From Brachycybe producta (Eukaryota > Arthropoda > Diplopoda > Playtdesmida > Andrognathidae): 64,000 bases of DNA. Positions 50,293 through 63,187 of this stretch are shown here, piece by piece. The first letter of the stretch is position 1. Every line of letters begins with the position of its first letter. Where the stretch lies: the NCBI GenBank assembly GCA_036925085.1, contig JAUPFP010000008.1, forward strand, positions 5,047,277 to 5,111,276, in the 5' to 3' direction. Position numbers and translations under genes: made by a program. The notes beneath the pieces are model-generated. The model was not told the origin of the DNA, searched no databases, and saw nothing but the letters and a program-made list of their open reading frames with translations.

Positions 50293-51114
50293 GGAGGAAA
50301 AGATTGAATTGTCTCAGATGATGATGATGATGAGAACAATTGGGAGAAATGTTTTACAAGACACACCCAAATGACTCAGTTGAAAATAGATTCTCTAATG
50401 TAAATTTACACATGAAAATAAGTTTGAAAGGATCTTTCTCTCCCCTCATCCCAATCCTCCATCCAAAAACACACACCCTCGCGCGCATCCCACAAATACT
50501 CTTTCCAATAATGTTAACTACAAATGAGGTATTTGTCAATTTGAGAATGACCACACTCGATCGTTTTCGTAACTGGGTAGTGCTGCCCCTTTAGTGCACA
50601 TCAATATAAGGATCATGAATTGCACGAACACAAAAAGGTACCAAAAGTTGTGACCCCCCCCCTTCCTCAATAAGGTAATCCACATAATGGATCACGACTG
50701 TACTGACAAATCCAAGATGAAATAGCACCGAACCAATGTTGACTAATTGTATATAGCATTGTTTTTGTAATAGATTTGTTTTGGTGTTGATATTATAATT
50801 GTATGGCCTACTATTAGTTGTGAAATACTAATACTTGAATAATGTATGTGGCATCCAATTTCCATTTCAAATCCATATGGACTTTTTTTTTGTATAAATG
50901 AAGAATGTTTAAAAATCTGAATGTAAATTTTAAAATCTGAATGTTAATTTTAAAATATGGTTTTTAAAAATGCGAATTTTAAAATACGGATTTTAAAAAT
51001 TCGAATTTTAAAATATGGAATTTAAAATGTTGGTAATAAAATGTAAAGTGCTCAGAAAAATTTATCATTTTACAAATGATTCAATAAGCAAATAATTTTA
51101 TATTTTATATATAT
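48625..51114. other. AT-rich non-coding DNA with (GA)n and a degenerate tandem repeat
   Basis: Holds a C-run near 49188-49200, (GA)n near 50153-50166 and 50265-50292, and a degenerate tandem repeat of TTTTAAAAT(A/C)TGAAT-like units at about 50908-51030. No gene is supported. Confidence 0.5.
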
Positions 51115-51326
51115 ACACGTCGGAATTTATTTAAATTTAAATGAACCGGTTTTTTTTTCTTATAGTCAACTTTATGTTGCGCTCTCCCGATCCAAGAACC
51201 CAAACAATATTAAGGTGCTTATAAAAAAAATGCAAGCGGTCAACGCAAATTACTTCATGACAATCGGACAGTCAACACAAAATTAAACTAGATGCCCCCG
51301 TCATTTATGACGGATTACCCCATTAG
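51115..51326 (+). mobile_element. Helitron-like element, copy 4 (diverged)
   Basis: Shares ACGTCGGAATTTAT and TCAACTTTATGTTGC with copies 1-3 and ends with a CCCGTCAT/ATGACGG hairpin and CCCCATTAG before T. The 5' end shared by the others is not seen. Confidence 0.5.
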
Positions 51327-52648
51327 TTTTCAAATAATAAACAACTGATAAGACAATCAATGCTTAAATAAATTTCAATTTAAAAAAAATGTATATAGTA
51401 TAAAATGAATTTATGTTCAAAAATAATTTCAAAATAAAACATTTGACTGAAATGATTTCTTTTTCAAATAAAAAAATTAATTTTTAAAACATTTCAATTT
51501 GTACTTTGAAAAAAAAAATTCCCCTTGAAATGAAAACTTAATTTTGATTTTTAACTTTTCAACAAAAAAAAACTTTAATCTTCGAATCTTATAATTTACT
51601 TCACTCTTATAAAACTTAATAATTATTCATAATATTTAATTAACATGGTTTGTAATGCATATAAAAATAACTTAAAACCTAATTTTTGATTTAGAATACG
51701 AGAAAAATACACACAAACACACACAGTCTTGGAAAAAATCACAGTTGGTGGAAGAATCACTCCCTCTCTCCCTCTCTCCCTCTCTTTCTCACCCTCTCTC
51801 TTTCTCTCTCACCCTCTCTCTCTCTCTTTCTCCCTCATAGACACACAAACTTCCCACTAACCGTAATTAAGTTTCAGAGTTAAATGAAAAGCATAAAGTT
51901 AATTGCTAACGAAAAATCTGCTACTAATGATGAACGGCTCAAAGACAACAAACACTGAATACATAAGGAGAGAATAAAGAATGGAAAGAAGAAGAAAAAA
52001 ATGCAGTTTCTCCCTCCCAGCCCTCCCCCCCTTCCTCAACTATTCTCCTTCTACACAATGATAGGATATCCGCAATTACAACAACACACAACTTAGGTGC
52101 TGCTGTCACTTGCAAACACAATCATAAATATGCAACAACCAAAAAAAAAAAAATTCATCACTAACCCCTTTCTTTATCTCTCCTACTGTTAGTAACCTAC
52201 CACCCCCTTCTTTCTCAATATCCAAAAAGTGTTGAATGAAATATCTAAAAAAAAATAGAAAAAAAAAAACGCTAAAAAATAATAAATCAATGTAATAACA
52301 AAATAAATCACATTGTAGTACATGTTGTGCCACCTAGTATTCACCTTAAGTATTAATTTATACAAGTAGACATATTATAATAACGATCGATCTTAGCCAA
52401 AGATTAGTTCTAGTGAATTCGACACTAAAAATATGGATTTTATATAACTGTCTAGTCTTTTTTTTTAAAAAAAATGGATAAAAAAGTCAACAATAAAAAA
52501 AAGTGCGAGGAAATAAAAAATAAACGAAGTTGTGAGTGATTGCCTGCCTACAGGGTGCACTTCATCTACTTTGTAATTGCCAAGAAGTTGTAAAACTCCC
52601 CCCCCCCCACACAGAAAAAAAAGCTAAAGATAATAAATGTTTCGAACT

Positions 52649-52689
<41 letters not shown>

Positions 52690-53146
52690 AACAATCGTAT
52701 AATTTATTTAACCTTCTTAAATAAAACCAGCCAACATTTTTTATTAACTCAAGTTTCGATCGATTGAATAAAGACACCGAGAGAGAGAGAGAAAGAGAGA
52801 GAGAGAGACAGAAACTTTTAAGAGAAAAAAATATATATTACTGTAAGATAGATACACAATTAATCGATCGGTTAATTTACAGCCTGATTTAAAGCCTTTC
52901 TCATAAAACACAATTTTTGACCACTTTAATTGGTGCGGTTTTTTTTAAAGTCTAATCTAGACAATGGAAACTCTTTAATTATAGATATCGAACCTACACA
53001 ACCCTCTTAAATAATAAACTTTATTAAACACTAAATTATAAGTTCTTAAAAGGTGGTTTTAAAGTGTAAACACCTCTCAAACTCGATTTTTATTCTGTCT
53101 TTCAGATGCAAATAAAAAATGAAGAGAAACTTGAAATATGTTTTAG
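51327..53146. other. AT-rich non-coding DNA with (TC)n and (GA)n
   Basis: Pyrimidine repeats at 51765-51835 and (GA)n at about 52654-52686 and 52780-52808. No gene is supported. Confidence 0.5.
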
Positions 53147-53570
53147 AAACTAGAAAGGGTAGGCTCAATCACTACAAAGTATTTTACAGGCAGTTAGAAA
53201 TAGGAGAAAACTTCAGTTAGCTCCGCCCTTGTTATGACGACCGGCAACTTCTAATTGGTTTGTTGTGTGGTTCGACGTTGAAAAGAGCGGAGCATGTGAC
53301 GTCAGACTACATAACCAACCAATTTGAAGTTGCCGGTTGTCATAACAAGGGCGGAGCTAACTGAAGTTTTCTCCTATTTCTAACTGCCTGTCGTATTTTC
53401 ATGTCTGATATATATATTTTTTATGTGAGTTTCAAAATGACCAAACTTTAAACATACAACATTTTTGTCGATACAAAAAAGTTTATTTTGAAAGATAACA
53501 ATATAAACATACCCTTAAATACCGGAACTACCCTTCTAGTTTCTCTAAAACACTTTCTAGTTCTAATAAT
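53147..53570. mobile_element. Palindromic CTAGAANGGTAG MITE, copy 4, split
   Basis: AACTAGAAAGGGTAGGCTCA opens it at about 53150. The matching right half (AAGTTTATTTTGAAAGATAA, then CTACCCTTCTAGTTTCTC) resumes after the inserted 206-bp MITE at 53186-53391. Confidence 0.6.
53186..53391. mobile_element. ACAGGCAG-ended MITE, copy C (206 bp)
   Basis: ACAGGCAGTTAGAAATAGGA to the inverted TCCTATTTCTAACTGCCTGT. Flanks AGTATTTT (53178-53185) and CGTATTTT (53392-53399) match at 7 of 8. The arms carry CTCCGCCCTTGTTATGACGA. Confidence 0.85.
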
Positions 53571-54228
53571 TGTATAAATAAGCGGTTCATAAAACCATCT
53601 TAACTAGAATTCTTTTAATAATTTTTATTGCTTCAAATGGTTTATTTTATACTTTTTTTAAAAAATTTCACTTTTAAATTGACCAAGAAATTAAAAAAAA
53701 TGGATAAGAATTTAGATAATTAAGAAAAAAAGATTGGTGACCAACCATCATCATCATCATTATTATTATAACGTAACACATGGTTTGTTTGGGTTCCGCC
53801 TTAATGAAAGAAACTCATCTTAATTGCGACGCATCTTGTTAATTAGATTGCAAGAAGGCGTCATTAAAGAACACATTAAAATCTGTGAACATGACAAAAA
53901 GTGTGTGAGGAAAAATAAAAAGGAGGCGGCAGCGGCGGCGACGAAGGAGGACGGGAATTATAATATGTGTGTGTGATGGTGACGCATAATAGTAACTTAC
54001 TTGCTAATTATGTATATTTTGTGATAGGCGTGATGAGATTCGTCACCTTTCTATTTATAGACGCTATAGAACCACCGATTATACAATATTTGAACTATTT
54101 TTTTTAAAAAAAAAAAAATATTATTATAACCACTAGAAAAATTCATCAAGTTTTTTTTCTTCTTTGTCTTCTAAAAAAAATGTCAATATTAATCATTGTC
54201 AAATTACAAAAGTTTTGTTCACAAAAGC

Positions 54229-54298
<70 letters not shown>

Positions 54299-54722
54299 AT
54301 AAGGATTTTTATGTATGAGCTCTATTTCCTCCTCACTTAAAATGTCAGATAAACTGGAAATTATGCAACAAAAAAGCCACTCAACTGTTAAAATCTTATA
54401 AAAGGTTTCCACACACATACAAAAAAAATCATTCACGCTATTTGACCTATTATTTGAATTAGATTTAAAAATCATTCTTTAGATCGAAAAAAAAATAATC
54501 AAATCAGCTTGATTTTTTTTTTAGAAATTTTTTTCTTTTAAAAAAAAATTTCTCGAGAAAAAACATGAAGAAAAAAGTGAAAATAAACAGCACGTTTTTA
54601 AACACAATCGTTTAATGAACCCATGGAATCGATCACTGACGACAGATCCTTCATTATATTTAGAGATTCGAATCCAACGAATCTTGAAAAATATTCGAGA
54701 TTCGAACACTCGAACATTTGTC
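53571..54722. other. AT-rich non-coding DNA with long (GA)n
   Basis: A (GA)n run of about 30 units at 54233-54292, CAT/ATT triplets near 53745-53769 and a short GC-rich GGCGGCAGC patch near 53925. No gene is supported. Confidence 0.55.
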
Positions 54723-54920
54723 AAAAATTTGGCGAACATTCACCAAAAATTCGGCGAATATTCGTGAAAAATTTGGCGAACATTCACCAAAAATTCGGCG
54801 AACATTCGCCAAACATTCGGCGAACATTTGCTAAAAATTTGGAGAACATTCGTCAAAAATTCAGCAAATATTCGTCAAAAATTCGACAAACATTCGTCAA
54901 AAATTCGGCGAACATTCGTC
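54723..54920. repeat. 22-bp minisatellite, nine units
   Basis: Nine degenerate units of exactly 22 bp around AAAAATTCGGCGAACATTCG with a two-base spacer. A frame of 127 codons runs through it on the plus strand, but 22 is not a multiple of three and no gene signals surround it, so I treat it as non-coding. Confidence 0.85.
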
Positions 54921-55036
54921 AATTTCAACTACCGACCACATGTTTGGTAGTCAGAGACACTACCACATGGACTATTCAGACACTCACCTTCAGGATTGTT
55001 ACATAAAAGTAAAATGTTAGTAAGCTTTGAGCGTTA

Positions 55037-55326
55037 TACCTTGTACACACATGAGTAAAATGAATTCAAATTAAATGTGTTTAGGTGAATTATACGGAAT
55101 CCAGTTAAGGACATGAACCCAAATAAAAATTGACTTTATTATTATTATAAATTGAAATACTAAATCAATATTTTGTCAATAGTTTATATTTAAGTATTAA
55201 CTCAATACTTTCAGATTATTAACTGAATAAATTGAATTCGACATATTGTTTGTTTGTCCTTCACAGGACTCTGTAGAACACATTTATTACTTAAATGCAT
55301 TTAAATTAACAGGTGTGTGCTAGGTA
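55037..55326. mobile_element. TACCTNGTACACAC element, monomer (290 bp)
   Basis: Begins TACCTTGTACACACATGAGT and ends CAGGTGTGTGCTAGGTA. The inverted ends are about 17 bp. Its whole length matches each arm of the dimer at 58241-58816. Confidence 0.7.
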
Positions 55327-56502
55327 TTTACATTACAAATTTACAAACAAGAAAAATTAATTAATTCCTCATTTTCGATCAGAGCAGGCGCAGTTTGCGA
55401 ATTTCGAAACTAAACTCAGACCGTCTATCTTAAGAAAAATTGTTTTGCAATAGCTAGATGGCGCTCCATTATAAATGGTATATACTCATAATTTAGAACT
55501 TCATTCTATGATAGAGATATAATTATTAATTATTGTATTAAAAGGCTAACTACACTTAATTGCATGGCTAACATGTATATGGTCGCATCCATTTGGAGTA
55601 ATTATCCATTTCGCGTTTTGCATCAGGCCAATCTATGTGCATTTCGCGAAATGGAAATACATTTCGTGTAATGAACAATTTACACCAAATGGATACGTTA
55701 TATATTGTATATATATTACACTATTAAAATAAACATTCAACCCATTGTTTTATCTCTGTCAACTTGTGTCAAGTGACAAACATACCTTGTATATTATGTC
55801 ATTTCCTTGCTAAGAGACAGAGAATGAGTGGGGTTAATTTTTCAAAACAAGAAGAAGAAAAAAAAAAATATCCTAATTCAAAAGAATGACATTTTAGAAA
55901 GTCATAAAAAGCCCCCCCCCCACAAAAAAACGATCCATTGTGTCCTGTGTTCAAATATTAAAATGAAAAGAATACGGTGAAGCACCCATCCCCCATAAAA
56001 CATCCATCGAAACACAATGAAGTGAATCGGGAGATGAAGGAGAAAAAAATATTTCCTTCCTCTTTTTCATCTTTTTTTTTCTATAATATTCTAAAAGCCA
56101 CTTCAACAAAAAATGATTTTCTTTTTCTTCAACTTGATCTACTCCTATTATTTCATTCCAAATACAATAAAGAAAGAAGTCTTTAATAATTCCGAATATA
56201 TTTGTCATTGTAAATGATGGTCAAAAGAATGAAATTCAAAACGCGTTTCAAACACATCCATTTAAAGGTAGAGAGAGTTAAAGAAGAAAAAAAAAACTGT
56301 GATTAATCAAAAGTAATATATATATCATTTCAGAAAGAAAAAAAATTCGCACCAAAAAATGATACTTCCAATAATAATTCATTCTTCAAAATAAAAAAAA
56401 GAATGAAAAGAGATAAAAACGAAAAAAAAAAAGTCAATTAATAAAAAATAGAACCATTTTTTTCTCTCTCTAAAGTTTCAAAAGTAAATGTTTGAAATGA
56501 TG
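55327..56502. other. AT-rich non-coding DNA
   Basis: Poly-A tracts and a C-run near 55912-55921. A fragment GCTAGATGGCGCTCC at 55452 resembles an end of the TAGATGGCGCC family. No gene is supported. Confidence 0.5.
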
Positions 56503-57008
56503 CGCTAACTTAGCGCCAAATTGAACAAAAAGCGCCCAACAGAATAAGTCCAAAATGTCTGTTGTTTTATTCAGATTGTTCAATTTAGCCCTTAATTTAG
56601 CTTTTAATCAGTTCGGCGCTTATTCAGATTTACCAGATTATGTTTAAGAAGATCTATCTGTTCATTTTAGCCTCGTTCGTATAATTCGCCTTCGGCGCAG
56701 TGGCGCACACAAGCCGCACCAATATACCAGCTCTGCTGCTCTGCAGTTAAACCTTTGAAGACAAATAAATGGTTCAGTGAACCTTAACATGGGAGTTCGG
56801 TTATTATCCACTTTAACGATTGTTCCAATTTGCGTTTATTCAGTTCGGTGTTGATTACAATTTGCGCTTAGCGTTTACTCACTTTGGCGTTTGTTCCGCA
56901 ATTATCTTTTATTCAGTTTGGCATTTATTGAACTTGGCACCATTCAGTTTGGCGTTTGTTACAGTTTGCGTTTATTTATTTTGACATTTGTTCAATGTGG
57001 CGCTAAAC
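56503..57008. mobile_element. Inverted-ended element with degenerate GGCGTTTGTTC repeats
   Basis: Left TTAGCGCCAAATTGAACAAA and right TTTGTTCAATGTGGCGCTAA are inverted. Between them, variants of CAGTTTGGCGTTTGTT recur several times. Family not identified. Confidence 0.45.
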
Positions 57009-57048
57009 CAGCACCACCGTGCATGCATGTAAGGTTGCCAGTGTTTAA

Positions 57049-57255
57049 ACAGGTAGTTTAGAAATAGGTGAAAACTTCAGTTGGCTCCGCCCTTGTTATG
57101 ACGACTGGCAACTTCTAATTGGTTGGTTATGACGTCTGACGTCCCATGCTCCGCCCTTTTCAACGTCAGACTACAAAACCAGCCAATTAGAAGTTGCCAG
57201 TCGTCATAACAAGGGCTGAGCCAACTGAAGTTTTCACCTATTTCTAACTGCCTGT
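57049..57255. mobile_element. ACAGGCAG-ended MITE, copy D (207 bp)
   Basis: ACAGGTAGTTTAGAAATAGG to CCTATTTCTAACTGCCTGT, flanked by perfect 8-bp direct repeats GTGTTTAA (57041-57048 and 57256-57263). This is the cleanest copy for defining the family's target duplication. Confidence 0.9.
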
Positions 57256-57263
57256 GTGTTTAA

Positions 57264-58240
57264 GGTTTACGTTCAAGAAGGAAACTAAGCACAGTTGAAC
57301 TTGAACCCTCTAATAAAAAGGGTAACAACATAGAAAAAGCCTGTTTTATTGAGTATATAGATCTACTCTCGAACAAGGTTTTTCGATGTTAAAAAACTAT
57401 TTAAAAGAATCAAGTTCAATTTTCAAATTGCTAAGTTTACTTCTTGCATTTGTGCTTAATGTGCATTATCGTGTTTCAAATTCTAATCTGTGGCAATAAC
57501 TAATAAAAAATACAATCAAAAAAATATATTGTAATTTGAACAAGAAAAATAAGAAGAGAGAAGCAGCAAATGGTAGCAAAAAAAAAAGCAGTAATTATTT
57601 GTTGTTGTTGTGTCTGATTTCACACTGTTATCTTCTTCACTTTCATTCACAATCAATCTTCGTATTAAAAACAAAAATTGTGCTGTTGATTAATAGTGTT
57701 GGAACGATTTCAATTCACAGCAGATTTCTAACAGAAACCAATAAATCAAATCATAAGACGAAGAAAAAAAAATAGAAATATGGTACCGATATTTCACACA
57801 AAACAAAATAATTCAAAATGGCCGCAAAAATTGATCAACATTTATAATAAAAACTATGTCAGTCAGGAATCAGTAATAATCATTAGTAATGCCTAGGATA
57901 GTAACTTTTAACTATCAAAAGATACGCGCCGCACAACTGAATTATTGATATTGAATATTGAAATTGAAATTTGAACATTGAATATTGAAATACGACAACA
58001 AATGTTCACATAAAAAGCCATGGGATTTAAATCGCCCAGACATTGAAATATATACATATTACACAAATTTCTCGTTATTGTTGTCTATGAAATCATCAGA
58101 ATAGGAAGAAGTTCCAACATTCAGAGCTTTGTATTTGATCAGATCGGATATCCGAAATAACGAATATCCGCAAGACACCATGTAAATTATTAAAACTTTT
58201 TAAACACTCATTTATCAGGGTAATTTTGCTAACAGCCTAA
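57264..58240. other. AT-rich non-coding DNA
   Basis: No gene or bounded repeat, apart from a short run of GAATATTGAAAT variants near 57945-57995. Confidence 0.5.
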
Positions 58241-58816
58241 TACCTAGTACACACGTGATAATTTAAATGCATTTAAATAATAAACGTGTTCTACAGAGCC
58301 CTATGAAGGACAAACAAACAATATATCGAATTCAATGTATTCAGATTCTCAAAATATTGAGTTAATACTTAAATATAATAAATAAACTATTGACAAAATA
58401 TTGATTTAGTATTTCAATTTAAAATATTAATAAAATAAAGTGTCCTTAACTGGATTCCGTATAATTCAACTAAAAAACATTTAATTTGAATTCATTTAAC
58501 TCATGTGTGTGTGTAATACCTTGTACACACATGAGTTAAATGAATTCAAATCAAATGTGTTTAGGTGAATTATACGGAATCCAGTTAAGGACATGAGAAC
58601 CAAATAAAAATTGACTTTATTATTAATATTTTAAATTGAATAATACTAAATCAATATTTTGTCAGTAGTTAATATATTTAAGTATTAACTCAATATTTTC
58701 AGATTATTAACTGAATGAATTGAATTCGACATATTGTTTGTTTGTCCTTCACAAGGCTCTGTAGAACACATTTATTATTTAAATGCATTTAAATTATCAG
58801 CTGTGTGTACTAGGTA
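58241..58816. repeat. 576-bp near-perfect inverted dimer
   Basis: Two copies of the 290-bp element lie head to head, meeting near 58520 with almost no spacer. Both outer ends carry TACCTAGTACAC, and both inner ends carry the TACCTTGTACACACATGAG type. A transcript would fold into a hairpin of about 280 bp. Confidence 0.8.
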
Positions 58817-60383
58817 TAAGGTATAACGTAATTTACTAATTGAGAAATGGATTTATCAAATTTAGTAAGCAATGTTAACTCTCAAGTTTGTTAGATTTTT
58901 TTCTCTATCACAGTTTGAAAATGAGTTAAGTTTCAAATTTCTTCGTTAAAATAATGTATTTTTAGTTAGTAAAAAAAAATGAAAAATAATTGCATCTCCA
59001 AAAACTTTAAAATGTTTCAATGAAAAACAAATAAATATCTTCATGAAATTAATATTTTCAATCATATAGGCCCTTCATAAAATGATTGTTTCGAAGCAGA
59101 ATTGTCACTGATATCAATATTAAACACATACAAATAACAAATTATTAATTTTAAATTAATCATAATGACTACTTTACAACGAATTTTAATGAGATGTAGA
59201 GATCTAAACTAATAATTGAGGTTCTCCTCTATAATTTATAACAGTAAATAAGAAAAAGAAGAAATCTAAGCAGAAATCAAATTCACTTCTTGACCCTATG
59301 CAATTCAAATTAGGTTACTTTGTATTACCCCTTTCTATCTTCTCAATATCTCCACAACACACACTTTCCATAATACCTAGGGTATATCAACTTTGTGGAT
59401 TCATTTTTATTTCCACCAACAACAACAGCAAAAAAAAACCTTATAGATCTTCTCAATATATGAAAGAGATAAAACGAAAATCGAATTGTTCAGAATAAAT
59501 TTAGAAACGAAAAGAAAAAGAGAAGATCGTTTCATCAAATTCAAAAAGAGAAATCTTTTTTTTTTCAGTGTAGACAAAAAAAAATTGTTAAGTTTAAAAA
59601 ATCATATGTAAATGAAACAAGAGAAAGTGAGTGTTATTGTGGGTGGTGGATCAAAAAGAGATGGTAGTTGTGCTTCACATTTGCATAAATTAGGATTTCA
59701 AACTTAACCTAACAAAAAAAAAAGAAGATAGCATCCGTGTGTTCCATGCTATTTTAACATTAATTTCATGCTAATAAAATAAAAGTAAAATGGATTTAGC
59801 TTCAGAAAGAATTTTGACAAAGAAACATACGGTAGTGCATTATGGGATATATGTGCCTCATCACGTGGGTGGATGGATGGATGATAAGTAAAAAAATAAT
59901 TCGAGTACAGTGTATTCCCAAAAGTTGGAAAACAATTAGCCATTTTTAAGTTTATAAAGTTCTAACAAACAAAAACCTGAACATGATAAAGTACTTCAGA
60001 TAAGACTGCTTAAATTATAAAGTTTTCTTTTTTTAAAAAAAGTATTCATTTGAAACTAGAAACGTAAACTGAAGAAGGCGCATATATGGTTCATTTTAGG
60101 AATGGGACAGTCGAATCCTAAAATCCCGCGAATCTTGAAAAAATATTCGAGATTCAAAAACTGGAATCTTCGAGCTTTTTTCGTCTTTTGAATCTTTTGA
60201 ATCCTAACCTTAAAAAAAACTGTTAAAAAGTTTGGTAAAATTAAACTCCATTGACGTCCAATAGAAGCGTTCACTAACAAAAAAAAAACCGGCGATTGTT
60301 GCAATTTCGGTGGTACCCGGATCACCAATGGATCACCTTGTGGCGACTCCCTGAGTGCCGTCACACGGTTTTTTTTTTATTAA
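58817..60383. other. AT-rich non-coding DNA
   Basis: AT-rich with a TTCGA-rich segment at 60110-60200 (GAATCTTGAAAAAATATTCG), similar to 54660-54710 and to 61270-61330. The last two may be halves of one older element split by the solo LTR. No gene is supported. Confidence 0.4.
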
Positions 60384-61212
60384 TGTAACGAATTCACCGT
60401 CTAGAATTCGTCCGTTTTTGTAGACACCCTGTAATCAAGTTTGTATCGATGAAAGGTTCTCACCTCATGCTTGGGGGTGGCCGGGAGGTCATTACGACAA
60501 TGACTCCCTGCCCTCCAAGATGAGAAGAATAGCCCAAAAGTACTACATCGATGGTTAATAGGATAGATCCTAGAAGAACCATCGATGCAGAACTTTTGGA
60601 CGTGAGAATCTTTACAAATTGTTAATAGGAGGATGATCGTACATCCTTCTGTATTGTTATAATTTATACATCTTATAGATGTTTTCGTTTTAGTGAAGTG
60701 ATAGCTCACTTCTAGGTCCGAGTGTGTCCAAGAGACTTGGACACACCTGGAGCCTTTGTTATCATAATCAGATGTTTGTATTGTATTTTGAGTATAAATA
60801 CAAGAGGTTGTAGATTGAGAGGACAGATCGGACAGACCGTCTTTATGCTTAAGACCGATGCGATATCTCTCAATCTACAGGACTCTCTGTTTATTGAATA
60901 AAAGAGCATTTTCAACATACGAATTCAATGTGTGGACTCAGTCATTTTATGGGAGTGGGACTTAGAATTATAGCCGCCACGTAGCCGATGTTTCCACCGG
61001 ACAACGAAGTCTCCAGCAGCCGAGTGTAAGACGACATCTCTACAATATTCTCTACCACAGGTCTCCTGAGGTACCGACCCTTGTGTCCCTGGTGGTTAAG
61101 TAGCAACACAGGAGCCAATAGACCGAAAGACTTAATCATCAACATCCATTCGACACTTCTAGATGGCTAGTAGAGATCTCTCTACTAACCCTACGGAAAC
61201 GGGGATGTTACA
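60384..61212 (+). mobile_element. Solo LTR (829 bp)
   Basis: Begins TGTAAC and ends GTTACA, flanked by 4-bp TTAA duplications (60380-60383, 61213-61216). The plus strand shows an 11-bp-stem hairpin (60722-60746), TATAAATA (60793-60800) and AATAAA (60897-60902) in the order expected for U3, R and U5. A second stem, CATCGATGGTT/AACCATCGATG, spans 60546-60587. There is no internal region, so it probably formed by LTR-LTR recombination. It is unlike the 688-bp LTRs overall but shares TGTAAC, ACACCCTGTAA and the CTTGGAC hairpin. Confidence 0.8.
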
Positions 61213-63187
61213 TTAATAATTTAATATTTAATATTATTTCATTTATTTATATCTTCTTAATGAATAATAATAGGATTCTTATATGAAGGATTCGAGAGAT
61301 TCGAGAACCTTTTAGGATTCGGATTCGAGAAAATTTAGGCTTCGTCCCACCTTCTAGTTCATACCAAAATTAAATACCGGTATTCCATTTCTCTGATCAT
61401 TCTTTAGGTTCGTTCTGTTGACCAGTTGCAATTATATTTTTGCTTTGCATAACAAGTGATATAATCAATTTTCTAATTTCCAAATTAATGATGATATGTA
61501 ATCATCCTAAATATGAAATATACAATTTTGATTCGTGCAACTGAATCAATAACCTGTCTTCCACATAGCAAGCGAAGCGAGGCAAAAGTGTTTATCATAA
61601 TAATGTATGTAATTTGCTAATAACCATAAAAAAATGTTAATTTTTAAATTTCATACATATTTTTACATCGTTTTCGCCAACTACATTACAAACTTTAAAA
61701 TGTCATGCATTTTTAAAAAGAATTTCTTAACTTTCTCTAATTTAATTTTACTAAAATGACTTTTTCCTGATTTTAACTGACTGTGCAGGTCAGTAAGATT
61801 CCCGATTTGCATAAATTGTATGCAGATATTGTTCAAAATAATAACTTAATAAATTTTTACCGGTATGTTTTCATTTATCACCAAGAATTTCGTTAAAAAT
61901 CCATAAAATTTAGCCATTTTATATATACATATATATACTAGAGAGAAAAAATTGTGAACCGTTTGTAGTTGATGTCAATCAGTGAACCGGAACAGTTCCT
62001 ACTTTGATTTTCCTACTTGATTATGGTGTTTTTTTTTGTGTGTGTGCAACTTAACAAGAAATCTGAAGTGTGCCTCAATTTTAAAACAACCAGACACAAC
62101 ACCGATACATAGATCAACATGATACACTAGTGTTGCATTAACCTCATGGTTTCAAATGAGAAAAAGTTAAAAAAAAATGAATACTATATAATATAACGGA
62201 TATAAACAGAGTAGTAGGTGGTGGTAATCATCCTTTGTTTGTGTGTATCGAGAAAAAAGCGAAATAAGAGAACGACGAATACACACACACAAAAAAAATG
62301 AATAGAGAAAAGAAGCAGCAACAACAACAACAACCACCCAAACAAGAGAAACCGGAAGTGAGAGAGAGAGAGAGAAAAAAACTTCATTCAAAGTAGAAGT
62401 TGGGAATTTTTTTTTTTCTGCTGAGAAAAGCATAAAAAAGGAGGGAGGCGGATTGTATTAGAGGGTGGTTTACAACAAATACATGCGACTGATACATAAT
62501 CCATCAAAAAAAGTACCATGTGATGACAATGATAAATGTATTCCAAGAGTCAACCTTTTTTTTTTCTTCCAATCTAAATATACATGCAGCTTATAGTTAT
62601 ATATATATGTTTACAGGGTGGTCCTTTCATTTGTCTACCCTACATTAAAAAAGTGAATAACCATAAGTTTTTCTTTTTATAAAATAGTTTTAAAACCAAT
62701 TTAACAAAAAATGGAAAGAAACGAGCGTCATTTTTCGTGTTAAACGAAATTTTAATTGAAAATAAACTTGTATTATATGGAGCTCTTAATTTTATGACAA
62801 TACATTTCATTATTTCAGGTGAACCAGAATACAACGCAATTGTCCTTTCACATGCCATGCAATTGTCCTTCTGTCAAAGGCCTTCTTCTTAACTGCTTGC
62901 AAAGTAATTTTTTTCAAATTCAAATTTCGTGTTACATATTTTTTTTTTAAAGTTACTCTTAAGTAACTGGACCAAAACATATATTTCGTGTTATCCGTTT
63001 CAGTGTTAAACAGTAGAATGTATTGCAAACAAATTGCAAGATCTCAAACTAAAAAAAAAAAAAGTTCTATTTCAATTTAAATTACTTTTAACTTCACAAT
63101 GATCGAATATTTAATTTGTTGCCGCCTCTGATTATTCTTGTATTGCAGGGATAAACACTAAAGAGAAATTGAAAGTGTGTTAAAAAC
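61213..63187. other. AT-rich non-coding DNA
   Basis: Mostly A/T homopolymers with (GA)n and CAA triplets near 62325-62375. No gene is supported. Confidence 0.5.

Noticed and set aside
54623-55006. 127-codon plus-strand frame
   Set aside because: It is a read-through of a 22-bp tandem repeat.
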